24,121 bases of DNA from Clostridium sp. UBA4108 (GCA_002381695.1 DFXM01000016.1:32467-56587); one strand, 5' to 3'. Counted from the stretch's first letter, positions 14,141-21,285 are shown. Program-made: numbers and translations. Notes: generated by a model not told the origin, from the sequence alone.

Positions 14141-14320
14141 TTATTTTAAAATCTTCTTTTTCTCCACAACTACTATATAACCTCCATCATCTTCATATTT
14201 GTTTCTATCCGCTCCGTATTCTGAATCTAATATTTGTAGTATTCCTTCAATAGTTTCTTGTACCTACTGTGGCATATTTCTTAAAATTCCTTTTTCTCTT
14301 GAATATGCTATTTCTATCAT
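14141..14320 (-). pseudogene. Small conserved clostridial protein gene with internal amber stop
   Basis: AAAGGAGG is well placed before an ATG. The 60-codon frame starts MIEIAYSREKGILRNMPQ, then has TAG at 14264-14266 (codon 19), and continues without further stops as VQETIEGILQILDSEYGADR, ending VVVEKKKILK-stop. The sequence past the stop is plainly protein-like, so this is a gene broken by one nonsense mutation, and perhaps by a frameshift near its end as well. I have a vague memory of similar small proteins in clostridial genomes but cannot name the family. An unusual recoding event is possible but unlikely. Confidence 0.6.
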
Positions 14321-14341
14321 TGATATTGCCTCCTTTATAAT

Positions 14342-14387
14342 AAAAAACTCCTACCTGTATACTTAATATACAAGTAGGAGTTTTTTT
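14342..14387. terminator. Strong bidirectional terminator
   Basis: AAAAAACTCCTAC (14342-14354) pairs with GTAGGAGTTTTTT (14374-14386), enclosing TGTATA / TATACA. With the adjacent 14391-14429 it forms the second copy of a 3'-tail-plus-terminator repeat also seen at 10544-10624. On the minus strand it can end readthrough from tetB(P). Confidence 0.9.
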
Positions 14388-14528
14388 CTTTTATATTAAA
14401 CTTCTATAAAGCTCTACTGTTGGGTTATCATTATTAACTAATAAATTTAATTTTATTTATTTGCAAGATCATTTTTATACCCTTATATTTAAATCCTACA
14501 TATAAAAATTTAACTTATCTATTTAAAT

Positions 14529-16487
14529 TTAATCTCTAATTGCGTTTAATTTATGAAGCAAATACTCTTTTTTATTCAATGGATCATAAGTTATTTTTTT
14601 GCGTGCTTTTGCAAATTCAGATGGAACTTCCTTATACCCATAAAATTTTGTCACAAATATTCCCCTACCCTCTGTATATGAAGCTATTTTCATTTTATAT
14701 TCTTTTGAATTTTCTACTGGAATTAATCCCTTTATTGAGAATTCATCATCTATAACAATAGGATTATCAAAGGTTGCCCTCATAGTTTCTAAATCCCAAA
14801 TCGCTTTACTTAAAACATTTTGAGGAATTCTTAACTCAAACTCATGTAATGGCTCTAATAAAACAGTTTGTGCTTTATATAATGCTTCCATGAATACCAT
14901 AGGTGTCACATTTCTGAAATCTGCTGGAGTGCTGACTGGACTAGAAAATTCACCACGGCTAAGAGTGACTTTTACATCTGTAACCTCCCATCCAAATAAT
15001 CCTTGTTTACTTGTCTTAATAACTGCTTCTTCAATTGCATTTTGAAAAGATTTTGGCAATGACCCTACTGAAACATTAGAAATATACCTAAGACCTTCAC
15101 CTCTCCCTGCTGGTTCTATTTTTAAGCCTACTGTTGCCCAAAATGGATTTAAGTCTTCCTGCATATGCATTATTGACGTTCCAAGACCTTTAGGTGTTTC
15201 CTTATAGATAGTCTGAATATTCGAAAACTCCACTTTCATTCCATATAAATCATCTAACATAGAACTTAGTATTTCCATTTGAACTTCACCGAATAAGTTG
15301 ACATAAATTTCTTTATCCATACCATTCATCTCTAATTCTAGTAGTGGATCTTCCTCTGCAAGTAATGTTAATGCTTTAAATAGCTCTGGATTTTTTTCTT
15401 TATCAATTGCAGAAATTGTTGTTTTTAATGCTGGTTTAGCTATAGATATATTTTTAATTTTATTATTTGAAATTCCAATAACATCTCCCACTTGGAAACT
15501 TGTAAGTCCATATAAAATACCTATATCCCCTGCTTCTATCCTCTGTGATTCAATAATTCCCCCATTTTCTAACCTATTAATTTTCCTTACTTTTTCTGCC
15601 ATATCCTTATTAGGTACTTGAATTTTATCTCTTACAGATATTTTTCCTCCAAATAATCTTACATAAACCTTCTTTTCACTTTTACTTGTTCTTTCGATTT
15701 TAAACACTACTCCAGATAAATCACTTTCACAATCATCACCTGCAAATGGGAAATAACTACAAATTCCATCTAATAAATCTTCAACTCCAAGTCCAATTGC
15801 TGCAGCACCACAAAATACTGGATATAGACTTCCTTCCCTTGCATATAATGAAAGCTTTTCTTGTATTTCTTCTTTATCAGGTTCTATTCCACCAACATAT
15901 TTTTCTAAAAATGCTTCGTCTAAGTCTGATAAAACATTAATAGCACCATCATTTATCATGCATATATCAAATAGATTTTTTATATAGACAACTTTGCTTC
16001 CTGCATCATATACTTCTTGTAATCTAACTACTTTATTGGACATATTCTTCTTTATATCTTCAAATACTTTATTGAAATTTGCCCCAATTCTATCTAGCTT
16101 ATTTACAAAAATTATTGTTGGAATGTTTAACTCCTTTAATATGTTAAATAATATTCTTGTTTGTGACTGAATGCCCTCTACTCCTGATATAACTAGTATT
16201 GCTCCATCTAAGACACTTAATGAACGTTCAACTTCCGAAATAAAATCTACATGTCCTGGAGTATCAACAATATTCACCTTAACATTATTCCAATTAAAAG
16301 ATATGGTTGACGATTTAATGGTAATTCCTCTCTTACGCTCAAGCTCCATGGAATCCGTCTGTGTATTTCCTAAATCAACTCTTCCAACTGATTTTATAGC
16401 TCCACTATGATATAATAAGTTTTCTGTTATAGTTGTTTTTCCTGCATCCACGTGTGCTACGATTCCTATATTAATTATTTTCTTCAT
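14529..16487 (-). CDS. tetB(P): Tetracycline resistance ribosomal protection protein TetB(P)
   Basis: The 652-residue product matches the C. perfringens TetB(P) sequence as I remember it, nearly residue for residue across the N-terminal half. It is an EF-G-like GTPase that binds tetracycline-stalled ribosomes and releases the drug. GTPase motifs: AHVDAGKT at 11-18 (G1), RGITI at 53-57 (G2), DTPGH at 75-79 (G3), NKLD at 129-132 (G4). Domains II to V follow at full length, and the C-terminal residues needed at the decoding centre are retained. I chose the ATG at 16487 because GGAGGTG is correctly spaced before it; an ATG at 16502 would be five codons longer but lies on that site. The start overlaps the end of the deleted tetA(P) by 17 bases, the same overlap known for the two-gene tet(P) operon of C. 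perfringens. Confidence 0.97.
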   Translation of the reverse strand: MKKIINIGIVAHVDAGKTTITENLLYHSGAIKSVGRVDLGNTQTDSMELERKRGITIKSSTISFNWNNVKVNIVDTPGHVDFISEVERSLSVLDGAILVISGVEGIQSQTRILFNILKELNIPTIIFVNKLDRIGANFNKVFEDIKKNMSNKVVRLQEVYDAGSKVVYIKNLFDICMINDGAINVLSDLDEAFLEKYVGGIEPDKEEIQEKLSLYAREGSLYPVFCGAAAIGLGVEDLLDGICSYFPFAGDDCESDLSGVVFKIERTSKSEKKVYVRLFGGKISVRDKIQVPNKDMAEKVRKINRLENGGIIESQRIEAGDIGILYGLTSFQVGDVIGISNNKIKNISIAKPALKTTISAIDKEKNPELFKALTLLAEEDPLLELEMNGMDKEIYVNLFGEVQMEILSSMLDDLYGMKVEFSNIQTIYKETPKGLGTSIMHMQEDLNPFWATVGLKIEPAGRGEGLRYISNVSVGSLPKSFQNAIEEAVIKTSKQGLFGWEVTDVKVTLSRGEFSSPVSTPADFRNVTPMVFMEALYKAQTVLLEPLHEFELRIPQNVLSKAIWDLETMRATFDNPIVIDDEFSIKGLIPVENSKEYKMKIASYTEGRGIFVTKFYGYKEVPSEFAKARKKITYDPLNKKEYLLHKLNAIRD

Positions 16488-16872
16488 AATCACCACCTCC
16501 AACTCTATCAGCCACCTTTTTATCCATTATCATAGAAACAATATATAACCCTAAAAATAATGCAAGAATTATAAATAAAACTCCACTAACTATAGGCAGT
16601 CTTACAGAGAAATTAGCTATTACAGTGCTTAGTACTATTCCAATAACAATAGATAGTTTACGACTGTACACATCTGCAACTATGCCTGTAGGAATTCCAA
16701 ATATAAAGCATGCTACTTCTAAAGTAGTTCCAACAAGTATAAGCTGAAGTGGATTTAAATGAACCGTTTCAATGTGATACACTATCATAACTGTAGCTAC
16801 TAACGAAAAACACATTGCTGTAATAGCTGAAAATAATAAATAAATTTTATATGCTGAAAGTTTATTAACCAT
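16471..16872 (-). pseudogene. tetA(P): tetA(P) with large internal in-frame deletion
   Basis: The frame encodes 133 residues instead of about 420. Residues 1-80 are a normal MFS N-terminus: two membrane helices and loop 2-3 motif A (GIPTGIVADVYSRKLS, near 58-73). The sequence then passes directly into a single last helix (VSGVLFIILALFLGLYIVSMIM) and a hydrophilic tail (KKVADRVGGGDYEENN). Roughly 285 residues, nine or so helices, are missing without a frameshift. Identification as tetA(P) rests on its position and the 17-base overlap with tetB(P). The product cannot transport tetracycline, but translation through it still reaches the tetB(P) start, so the remnant may persist because it couples translation. 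Deletion in an ancestral mobile copy is an alternative to local decay. Confidence 0.8.
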
Positions 16873-16948
16873 TAATCATCACCATCCTAGTATTTCTTAA
16901 AAAATTTGTTTGTTTTTCATAATCTTCATATTTAAATATATAAATCAT
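16865..16948 (-). CDS. Candidate 27-codon leader peptide ORF of tet(P) operon
   Basis: An AAGGAG site nine bases before ATG (16946-16948) begins a frame MIYIFKYEDYEKQTNFLRN... ending in ING-stop. The TAA lies inside the second and third codons of tetA(P), so the two frames overlap in different registers by eight bases. It begins just after the U-run of the attenuator hairpin. Short leader peptides control some other ribosomal protection genes, such as tet(M). The sequence has no repeated rare codons, so I infer only that it may couple translation into tetA(P). Confidence 0.45.
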   Translation of the reverse strand: MIYIFKYEDYEKQTNFLRNTRMVMING

Positions 16949-16967
16949 CAAAATAATCTCCTTAAAC

Positions 16968-17004
16968 AAAAAAAAGCTGTAAATGAACATAATTCACTTA
17001 CAGC
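16968..17004 (-). terminator. Leader terminator (attenuator) of tet(P) operon
   Basis: On the minus strand GCTGTAA (16998-17004) pairs with TTACAGC (16976-16982), with four further pairs inside one mismatch, followed by eight U residues (16968-16975). It lies inside the transcribed leader before the genes. The C. perfringens tet(P) operon has an intrinsic terminator, T1, between its promoter and tetA(P), and this hairpin occupies the corresponding place. Confidence 0.85.
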
Positions 17005-17050
17005 CTCATAATCATATAACCTAAATATAAACATAAAATATAGAACTTTA

Positions 17051-17079
17051 ATTATATAACTTATGATTAAGCTATTCAA
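17051..17079 (-). promoter_or_regulatory. Proximal promoter candidate for tet(P)
   Basis: TTGAAT (17074-17079) and TATAAT (17051-17056) lie 17 bases apart on the minus strand. A transcript from here would start near 17044, pass through the attenuator at once and carry a leader of about 170 bases. Its status relative to the distal promoter is unknown. Confidence 0.6.
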
Positions 17080-17130
17080 ATTAAAATCTTATACCATATC
17101 TATAAATGTAGCAAAAATAGGCATAAAAAT

Positions 17131-17149
17131 ACTGTGTTTAGAACACAGT
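17131..17149. terminator. Small hairpin in tet(P) upstream region
   Basis: ACTGTGTT (17131-17138) and AACACAGT (17142-17149) pair perfectly around a three-base loop; the minus strand continues ATTTTT. It lies between the distal and proximal promoter candidates and could be a second attenuator or weak terminator. Confidence 0.5.
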
Positions 17150-17359
17150 TTTCCTACTTCGCAAATAAAGATGTAACATGCTCATTATAATACTGATTAT
17201 TTTTAGATTACACAAATAAACCTTGAGTCATTCAAGATTTTTTCATATACTTTTTAAAATAATCCTTATTCAGTTAATTTAATTAAAAATTACCTCTTTG
17301 CGCATATTTACAACACCTTTACATTTATATTTTTCATGTTTATATTTTAGTATAATTTC

Positions 17360-17388
17360 ATTATATATAAATTTTTAATTTTTTTCAA
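17360..17388 (-). promoter_or_regulatory. Distal promoter candidate for tet(P), P3-like
   Basis: TTGAAA (17383-17388), 17 bases and TATAAT (17360-17365) sit about 490-515 bases upstream of the tetA(P) start on the minus strand. The mapped P3 promoter of the C. perfringens operon is 529 bases upstream, so this is the probable counterpart. Between it and the attenuator only very short frames occur, for example MRKEVIFN near 17290. Confidence 0.65.
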
Positions 17389-17394
17389 TACATT

Positions 17395-17461
17395 AATAAA
17401 ACCGTACCAGAAATAAGTGGTACGGTTTACTATATAGTATAAATTATTCATTTCCTCGACT
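17395..17461. repeat. Terminator-containing repeat, copy 2
   Basis: CCGTACCA (17402-17409) pairs with TGGTACGG (17418-17425), with flanking A and T runs. Roughly 58 of 67 aligned positions match 8731-8796. It should terminate the AraC transcription unit just upstream of the tet(P) promoter. Confidence 0.7.
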
Positions 17462-17553
17462 CGCTACTGAATGATTTGACTTCATCTTTTCAGAATGGAT
17501 CTCCACCATTTAGATTACACAACCTTGCTCAACCGCACCGGTTCACCTCCTTA
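17462..17553 (-). pseudogene. Short broken ORF behind the AraC gene
   Basis: Directly after the AraC stop lies AAGGAGGTGA, a perfect match to the anti-Shine-Dalgarno sequence, but the frame from the following GTG closes after seven codons. Other frames contain protein-like pieces (ARLCNLNGGDPF, then KDEVKSFSSESRK) interrupted by TGA codons, and one frame ends SRGNE-stop as in the related copy near 8790. A gene once followed here and has decayed; its family is unknown. Confidence 0.4.
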
Positions 17554-18909
17554 TCAATTTTGTGTTACTGGCATATATAAGACCATTTCAGTGTCCATTT
17601 CAAGCTTAGGACTTTTAAGTTTATATTCTTCGAAAAACCAATAGTTACCAAATGAATATTCTTTGCTTTTAGATATCCAGTTAATAAATTCTCCCCAAGC
17701 CCAACCATTATATTTATACTTTGATTTCATAACAGCGTAGTAGCCGCCTTTAAACTCTTCAAGCTTTATATCAGGGTTATCGGTATTAAAGTTTTCATTA
17801 ACTGTAACATGGATTTTGTAGAAGAAATCTTTATGTCCTATTCTCTCATGGTTATAATAAGCAAAAAACCTATGTGGCAGGCTATCATTAAAAAATCCCT
17901 GAGACTCTGACCATTTAAAAAAGTAAGTCTGTGCTTTTAGATCAGCGTCTTTTCCTTTAACGGTATATGTAGCTGTCCACATTGGTTTTACGTTTTCAAA
18001 AGTTTTAGTTGTATCATGATCGTTGGATTTTGGGATTATGGGCATATATAAATCTATTCCGCCGATATGATTAGCGTTATCGTCAAAGCCCAAGTGTTCC
18101 TCCAGCCATTGATGCCCTCCATAAACGTATTTACTGTCCGAGAGCCAATTCTTAAAGCGGTTCCACGCCTTGACAATTTCGTTTCCTATATTATCATTTT
18201 CTCCACGTTTAACGTTTGTAACAGCGTAGAGACCACCGTTCATAATTTTTTCCTTCACCTTATCATCATTAACAATTATATTATCTGCAATAGTAATACA
18301 AACTTCATAACCGTATTCATCTTGGTCATGAGATGATGGGTTTGGATTATTATAACCGAAAATGCGTAAATTTTGTTCGTTTACATTCAAACCATTTTTG
18401 TTGAGCCAGTCTACCATTACAGCAAAAGCATTGCTTTCTGGATCTTTACCGTAATAACAATAATAAGCTACCCGCATAGGTTCAAGTTCTTTTAGAACTT
18501 TTATATCAGGATATTTTTCAAGTAGTTCACTATCCTGAATATCAAAATATTTATCCATAATATCAATCCTTTCAAAGAAAAAAGTTTTATTTTGTTTTCT
18601 ATATTCGCTAGGTAAAAATCCAGTTGCACGTTTAAAAGCCCTTGAGAAGCTGTCACCGCTCTCGAAATCAAACTTAACGGCAATATCAATTAAACATGTA
18701 TTGTTACTTTTTAATTCAATAGCTCCAAGACTAAGCCTACGCAGCCTTATATATTCCTTTACTGAGTAGCTTGTAAGTGCAAAAAACATTCTATAAAAGT
18801 TTGATAGGGACATACATGCCGTTTGTGCTGCGATATTTATATCAATCTTGTTCTCAATGTTGCTTTCAATATAATCAATGGATTTTTGTATTCGCTCATA
18901 ATAATTCAT
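17554..18909 (-). CDS. AraC-family regulator with two effector-binding domains
   Basis: The 451-residue protein starts with an AraC-type double helix-turn-helix domain (residues 1-105: IDINIAAQTACMSLSNFYRMF, then DIAVKFDFESGDSFSRAFKRATGFLPSEYR). Two consecutive GyrI-like small-molecule-binding domains follow, about 137-292 and 305-450, each ending in a similar strand (GGIDLYMPI and TEMVLYMPV) and each with an aromatic-rich pocket region (GGHQWLEEHLG, GNYWFFEEYKL). Usual members have a single such domain near 290 residues total, so this is an enlarged form with two sensing modules. An AGGAGG site lies nine bases before the ATG. It stands alone upstream of the tet(P) operon, and its terminator separates them, so it need not regulate tetracycline resistance. 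Confidence 0.88.
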   Translation of the reverse strand: MNYYERIQKSIDYIESNIENKIDINIAAQTACMSLSNFYRMFFALTSYSVKEYIRLRRLSLGAIELKSNNTCLIDIAVKFDFESGDSFSRAFKRATGFLPSEYRKQNKTFFFERIDIMDKYFDIQDSELLEKYPDIKVLKELEPMRVAYYCYYGKDPESNAFAVMVDWLNKNGLNVNEQNLRIFGYNNPNPSSHDQDEYGYEVCITIADNIIVNDDKVKEKIMNGGLYAVTNVKRGENDNIGNEIVKAWNRFKNWLSDSKYVYGGHQWLEEHLGFDDNANHIGGIDLYMPIIPKSNDHDTTKTFENVKPMWTATYTVKGKDADLKAQTYFFKWSESQGFFNDSLPHRFFAYYNHERIGHKDFFYKIHVTVNENFNTDNPDIKLEEFKGGYYAVMKSKYKYNGWAWGEFINWISKSKEYSFGNYWFFEEYKLKSPKLEMDTEMVLYMPVTQN

Positions 18910-19350
18910 AAGGGGAGCCCTCCTGTTGTATCTTAAGATATGAATATAATAGCATATCGAAATTGGAATTGTCCGACTTTTTTTCCAAAAGTATTCTATG
19001 AATTTAACAAAATTATACTAATTACCTGTCTTCTATATTCTAACAATACCTCAAATAATAATTTTTAATGAATTAGCATTGTCAATCATTCTTACCCAAT
19101 TTTACATAAAAAATAGTTCATCATTATTATGACAGAAGCATATAATTCATCATTTAGCTAACTTCTATCATCATTACAACCTCCTCAAAGTAAAAAATAC
19201 TCTTCCCCATATTGCTAAGGTAAGAGTTTTTAATATAATAATATATATTTGCAATTTCAAGTTTCCACCCTATTTTTTAATACTATATTAATTATTATTT
19301 CTTCTTTAAATGGATCATATCTTTTAAATAAATTGGAATTTGAAAGATAG
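18910..19350. other. Intergenic region with relic starts and possible AraC promoter
   Basis: No intact gene is seen. On the minus strand GAGGAGG with five bases to ATG begins MMIEVS-stop near 19175, a ribosome binding site whose gene is gone. A -10-like TATTAT at 18946-18951 with CGGACA 18 bases upstream may be the AraC promoter. A terminator hairpin lies at 19192-19231. Confidence 0.4.
19192..19231. terminator. Terminator after the YciI-like gene
   Basis: ACTCTT (19199-19204) pairs with AAGAGT (19222-19227), extended by two G-C pairs around a bulge, with T-runs available on both strands. It lies about 120 bases past the YciI-like gene. Confidence 0.6.
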
Positions 19351-19647
19351 CTATTTATTAAACCATTCGCCTAGTGATTGATTAAAATAATGGGAATTAA
19401 ACTCTATTAATCTATAATCTTGTATTCCATGAGTTTTAAAAGGTTCGTTTGATAAATAAGTTTCTATTTTTTCTATAGACTCCGACTTAATAATAAATAT
19501 CCCTCCGCTCATATCTATTTTTAGCCCAGACATTAATATCATTCCTTCATCCATGGCTTTTTGAGTATATGACATATGCTCTTTCATAATTTCTTCATTC
19601 ATCTTCTCAGCATCCTGTATAATTCCTTCAACAATAAAATATTTCAT
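19351..19647 (-). CDS. YciI-like protein
   Basis: The 98-residue protein is a single YciI/DGPF-type ferredoxin-like domain: the N-terminal strand KYFIVEGI, a helix containing EEHM-like MKEHMSYTQKAMDEG (residues 21-35), the central GGIFIIKSESIEKIETYL (48-65) and NEPFKTHGIQDYRLIEFN (66-83). The conserved His-Asp style active-site pair of the family is represented by H24 and perhaps D43. Biochemical roles of most members are unknown; some act as chloro-muconolactone-type dehalogenases. TTAGGAGG lies well placed before the ATG. Its start overlaps the end of an acetyltransferase stub as ATGA, showing it was once the second gene of a coupled pair. Confidence 0.78.
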   Translation of the reverse strand: MKYFIVEGIIQDAEKMNEEIMKEHMSYTQKAMDEGMILMSGLKIDMSGGIFIIKSESIEKIETYLSNEPFKTHGIQDYRLIEFNSHYFNQSLGEWFNK

Positions 19648-19769
19648 TTTGTTATCCTCCTAACTGAATATTTATAAATATTAAACCAATAATAACCTAC
19701 ATTTATTGTTTCATAATAAAGCTGAACTATTTATTATAAATCATCTAGTTGGTATCTCCGTAATTCCAT
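19644..19769 (-). pseudogene. 5' stub of a GNAT acetyltransferase gene
   Basis: GGAGG before an ATG at 19769 starts MELRRYQLDDL, then two stops (TAA TAA), then IVQLYYETI in the same frame. The pattern ELRRYQxxDxxEIVQLYYETIH is the familiar N-terminus of GNAT-type N-acetyltransferases. After that the family similarity ends and the frame runs into the YciI ribosome binding site, ending TGA overlapping its ATG. The acetyl-CoA-binding core, over 100 residues, is missing. Confidence 0.65.
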
Positions 19770-19885
19770 TTCTATTTTCCTCCAAACTCCAATTTTTATA
19801 CCAGTTCATCAGCTCGATTTACTGTAATTTATTTTTCCATATTAACTTTATTTTACCAATAAGCTATATCCTAATAGTAGAAACT

Positions 19886-19922
19886 AAAAAGGAAGGAGAG
19901 CCCCATCAGAGGATTCTCCTTC
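19886..19922 (-). terminator. Terminator of the MerR gene
   Basis: On the minus strand GAAGGAGA (19915-19922) pairs with TCTCCTTC (19892-19899), followed by CTTTTT (19886-19891). It begins about 20 bases after the MerR gene stop. Confidence 0.8.
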
Positions 19923-19942
19923 TTTCATTCATAGTTTTTAAT

Positions 19943-21106
19943 TCACGACTTAATATTTTCAGAATAAAATTTTAAAGCTTCTCCGATAAATTTAGATGCA
20001 CCACTGCCATATTTCTTATCAGTTACTTTTATCCATATAGGATTCAATAAATAAAGCTCTGCCGTATAACCCCAATGATTCTCTCCATCATCCACTTTGT
20101 AAAATTCTTGACTTTTTTTAGTTGCATCTGATATTTCTTCAACGATTTGTTGAATCTCCTTTGAAGTGGGATCTTTACTTAAGTCTGCTACAAGCTTTTC
20201 ATATAAGTCTTCTAATTTAGGCTGCTTATTTCCCAAATAATTTTTTAAAGCTTCTCCTATAAATTTAGATGCACCATGGCCATATTTCTTATCAACTGCT
20301 TCTATCCATTCAGGGTATACCAAATAAATTTTCACCATATAGTACCAATGATCATCTCCATTTTCCATTTTGAAAATTTCATAATCTTTTTTTACTGTAT
20401 TTGTTATTTCTCCAGCAATTTGTTGAATCTCCTTTGAAGAAGGATCTTTACTTAAGTCTGCCACAAGCTTTTTATATAGTTCTTTTAATTTAGGATGCTT
20501 ATCTTCTAAACAATCTTTTTTAAACTTATCATATTGTTCTGCTAAAATTAATGTATTACTATTAAGATTTTTCTTTACAGCTTTAGCATATTTCTCAATA
20601 CTTCCATATTGCTTTATAGCCATTTTAGCAATTTCATCTTCCTTAGATTTACATTTTTCAATAAATTCATTATATTTATCTACACTACCATAAATTCTAA
20701 TTACCTTATCCTTGTGTTCTGTTTTAAATTCTTCCAATACATTATAATACTCACTCATATCAAATTCTTTAAAATTCATCGTACTTTCTCCTTTTAAGGT
20801 TTTATTTATAAGCTCTATTAAGCCATCCAGTCTTTTACGTTTTAACATAAGCAGCTTTTTCTGATTTTTTAGAGCTTGCATTTTATCAAAGTATGGACTC
20901 AACATTATCTCTTTAACTTCTTTTAAAGGTATATCAAGTTCCTTAAAAAATAAAATCTGCTGCAAGGTTTTAAGGGCTTCATCATCATAAAGTCTGTAAC
21001 CTGCTTCTGTGATTTCACTTGGTTTTAATAATCCTATTTCATCATAGTAATGTAGTGCTCGCACACTTATTCCTGTCAAATCCGAAACTTGTTTTACTGT
21101 TCTCAT
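19943..21106 (-). CDS. MerR-family regulator with duplicated TipAS-type domain
   Basis: The 387-residue protein has a MerR winged helix (residues 1-70: VKQVSDLTGISVRALHYYDEIGLL, then GYRLYDDEALKTLQQILFFKELDIPL), a linking coiled helix (80-105, NQKKLLMLKRKRLDGLI) and a TipAS-type antibiotic-binding region. The last part of TipAS is present twice: residues about 204-294 and 295-387 both read PKL-LY-KLVADLSKDP-SKEIQQI, then HW-Y----YL--P-WI, DKKYG-GASKFIGEALK. The period is 273 bases (91 codons). Classical TipA proteins are about 250 residues. TipAS domains bind thiopeptides and other drugs and then activate transcription. The ATG has GAGGTG before it, and the promoter has the long spacer typical of MerR control, so it probably activates its own gene. 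Confidence 0.9.
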   Translation of the reverse strand: MRTVKQVSDLTGISVRALHYYDEIGLLKPSEITEAGYRLYDDEALKTLQQILFFKELDIPLKEVKEIMLSPYFDKMQALKNQKKLLMLKRKRLDGLIELINKTLKGESTMNFKEFDMSEYYNVLEEFKTEHKDKVIRIYGSVDKYNEFIEKCKSKEDEIAKMAIKQYGSIEKYAKAVKKNLNSNTLILAEQYDKFKKDCLEDKHPKLKELYKKLVADLSKDPSSKEIQQIAGEITNTVKKDYEIFKMENGDDHWYYMVKIYLVYPEWIEAVDKKYGHGASKFIGEALKNYLGNKQPKLEDLYEKLVADLSKDPTSKEIQQIVEEISDATKKSQEFYKVDDGENHWGYTAELYLLNPIWIKVTDKKYGSGASKFIGEALKFYSENIKS

Positions 21107-21199
21107 TGCTACACCTCAAAGTTTGATTTTACAGCTATAAATATTATCTAATACTCAGCCGGCTATGAGTTTTTGTTAATATATTCAAGCTATATTTTT

Positions 21200-21230
21200 A
21201 TATTACACTATGACGTGGTGTTAGGGTCAA
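21200..21230 (-). promoter_or_regulatory. MerR-type promoter with 19-bp spacer
   Basis: TTGACC (21225-21230) and TAATAT (21200-21205) are 19 bases apart on the minus strand. Such over-long spacers with a dyad are the mark of MerR-activated promoters. The spacer begins CTAAC and continues ACCACGTCATAGTG, resembling the ACCCTAAC...GT operator seen with drug-responsive MerR regulators. The leader is about 85 bases. Confidence 0.75.
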
Positions 21231-21285
21231 CACTTTACAAAAGAATTATAATAAAACTTAGTAGAAAGCACTTTGCATGCTGCAG

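Noticed and set aside
15746..15940. Plus-strand open frame inside tetB(P)
   Set aside because: It is antisense to a confidently identified gene, has no ribosome binding site and reads as a low-complexity hydrophobic string.
19706..19975. 89-codon plus-strand frame
   Set aside because: It spans the GNAT stub and MerR terminator on the opposite strand and has no initiation signal.
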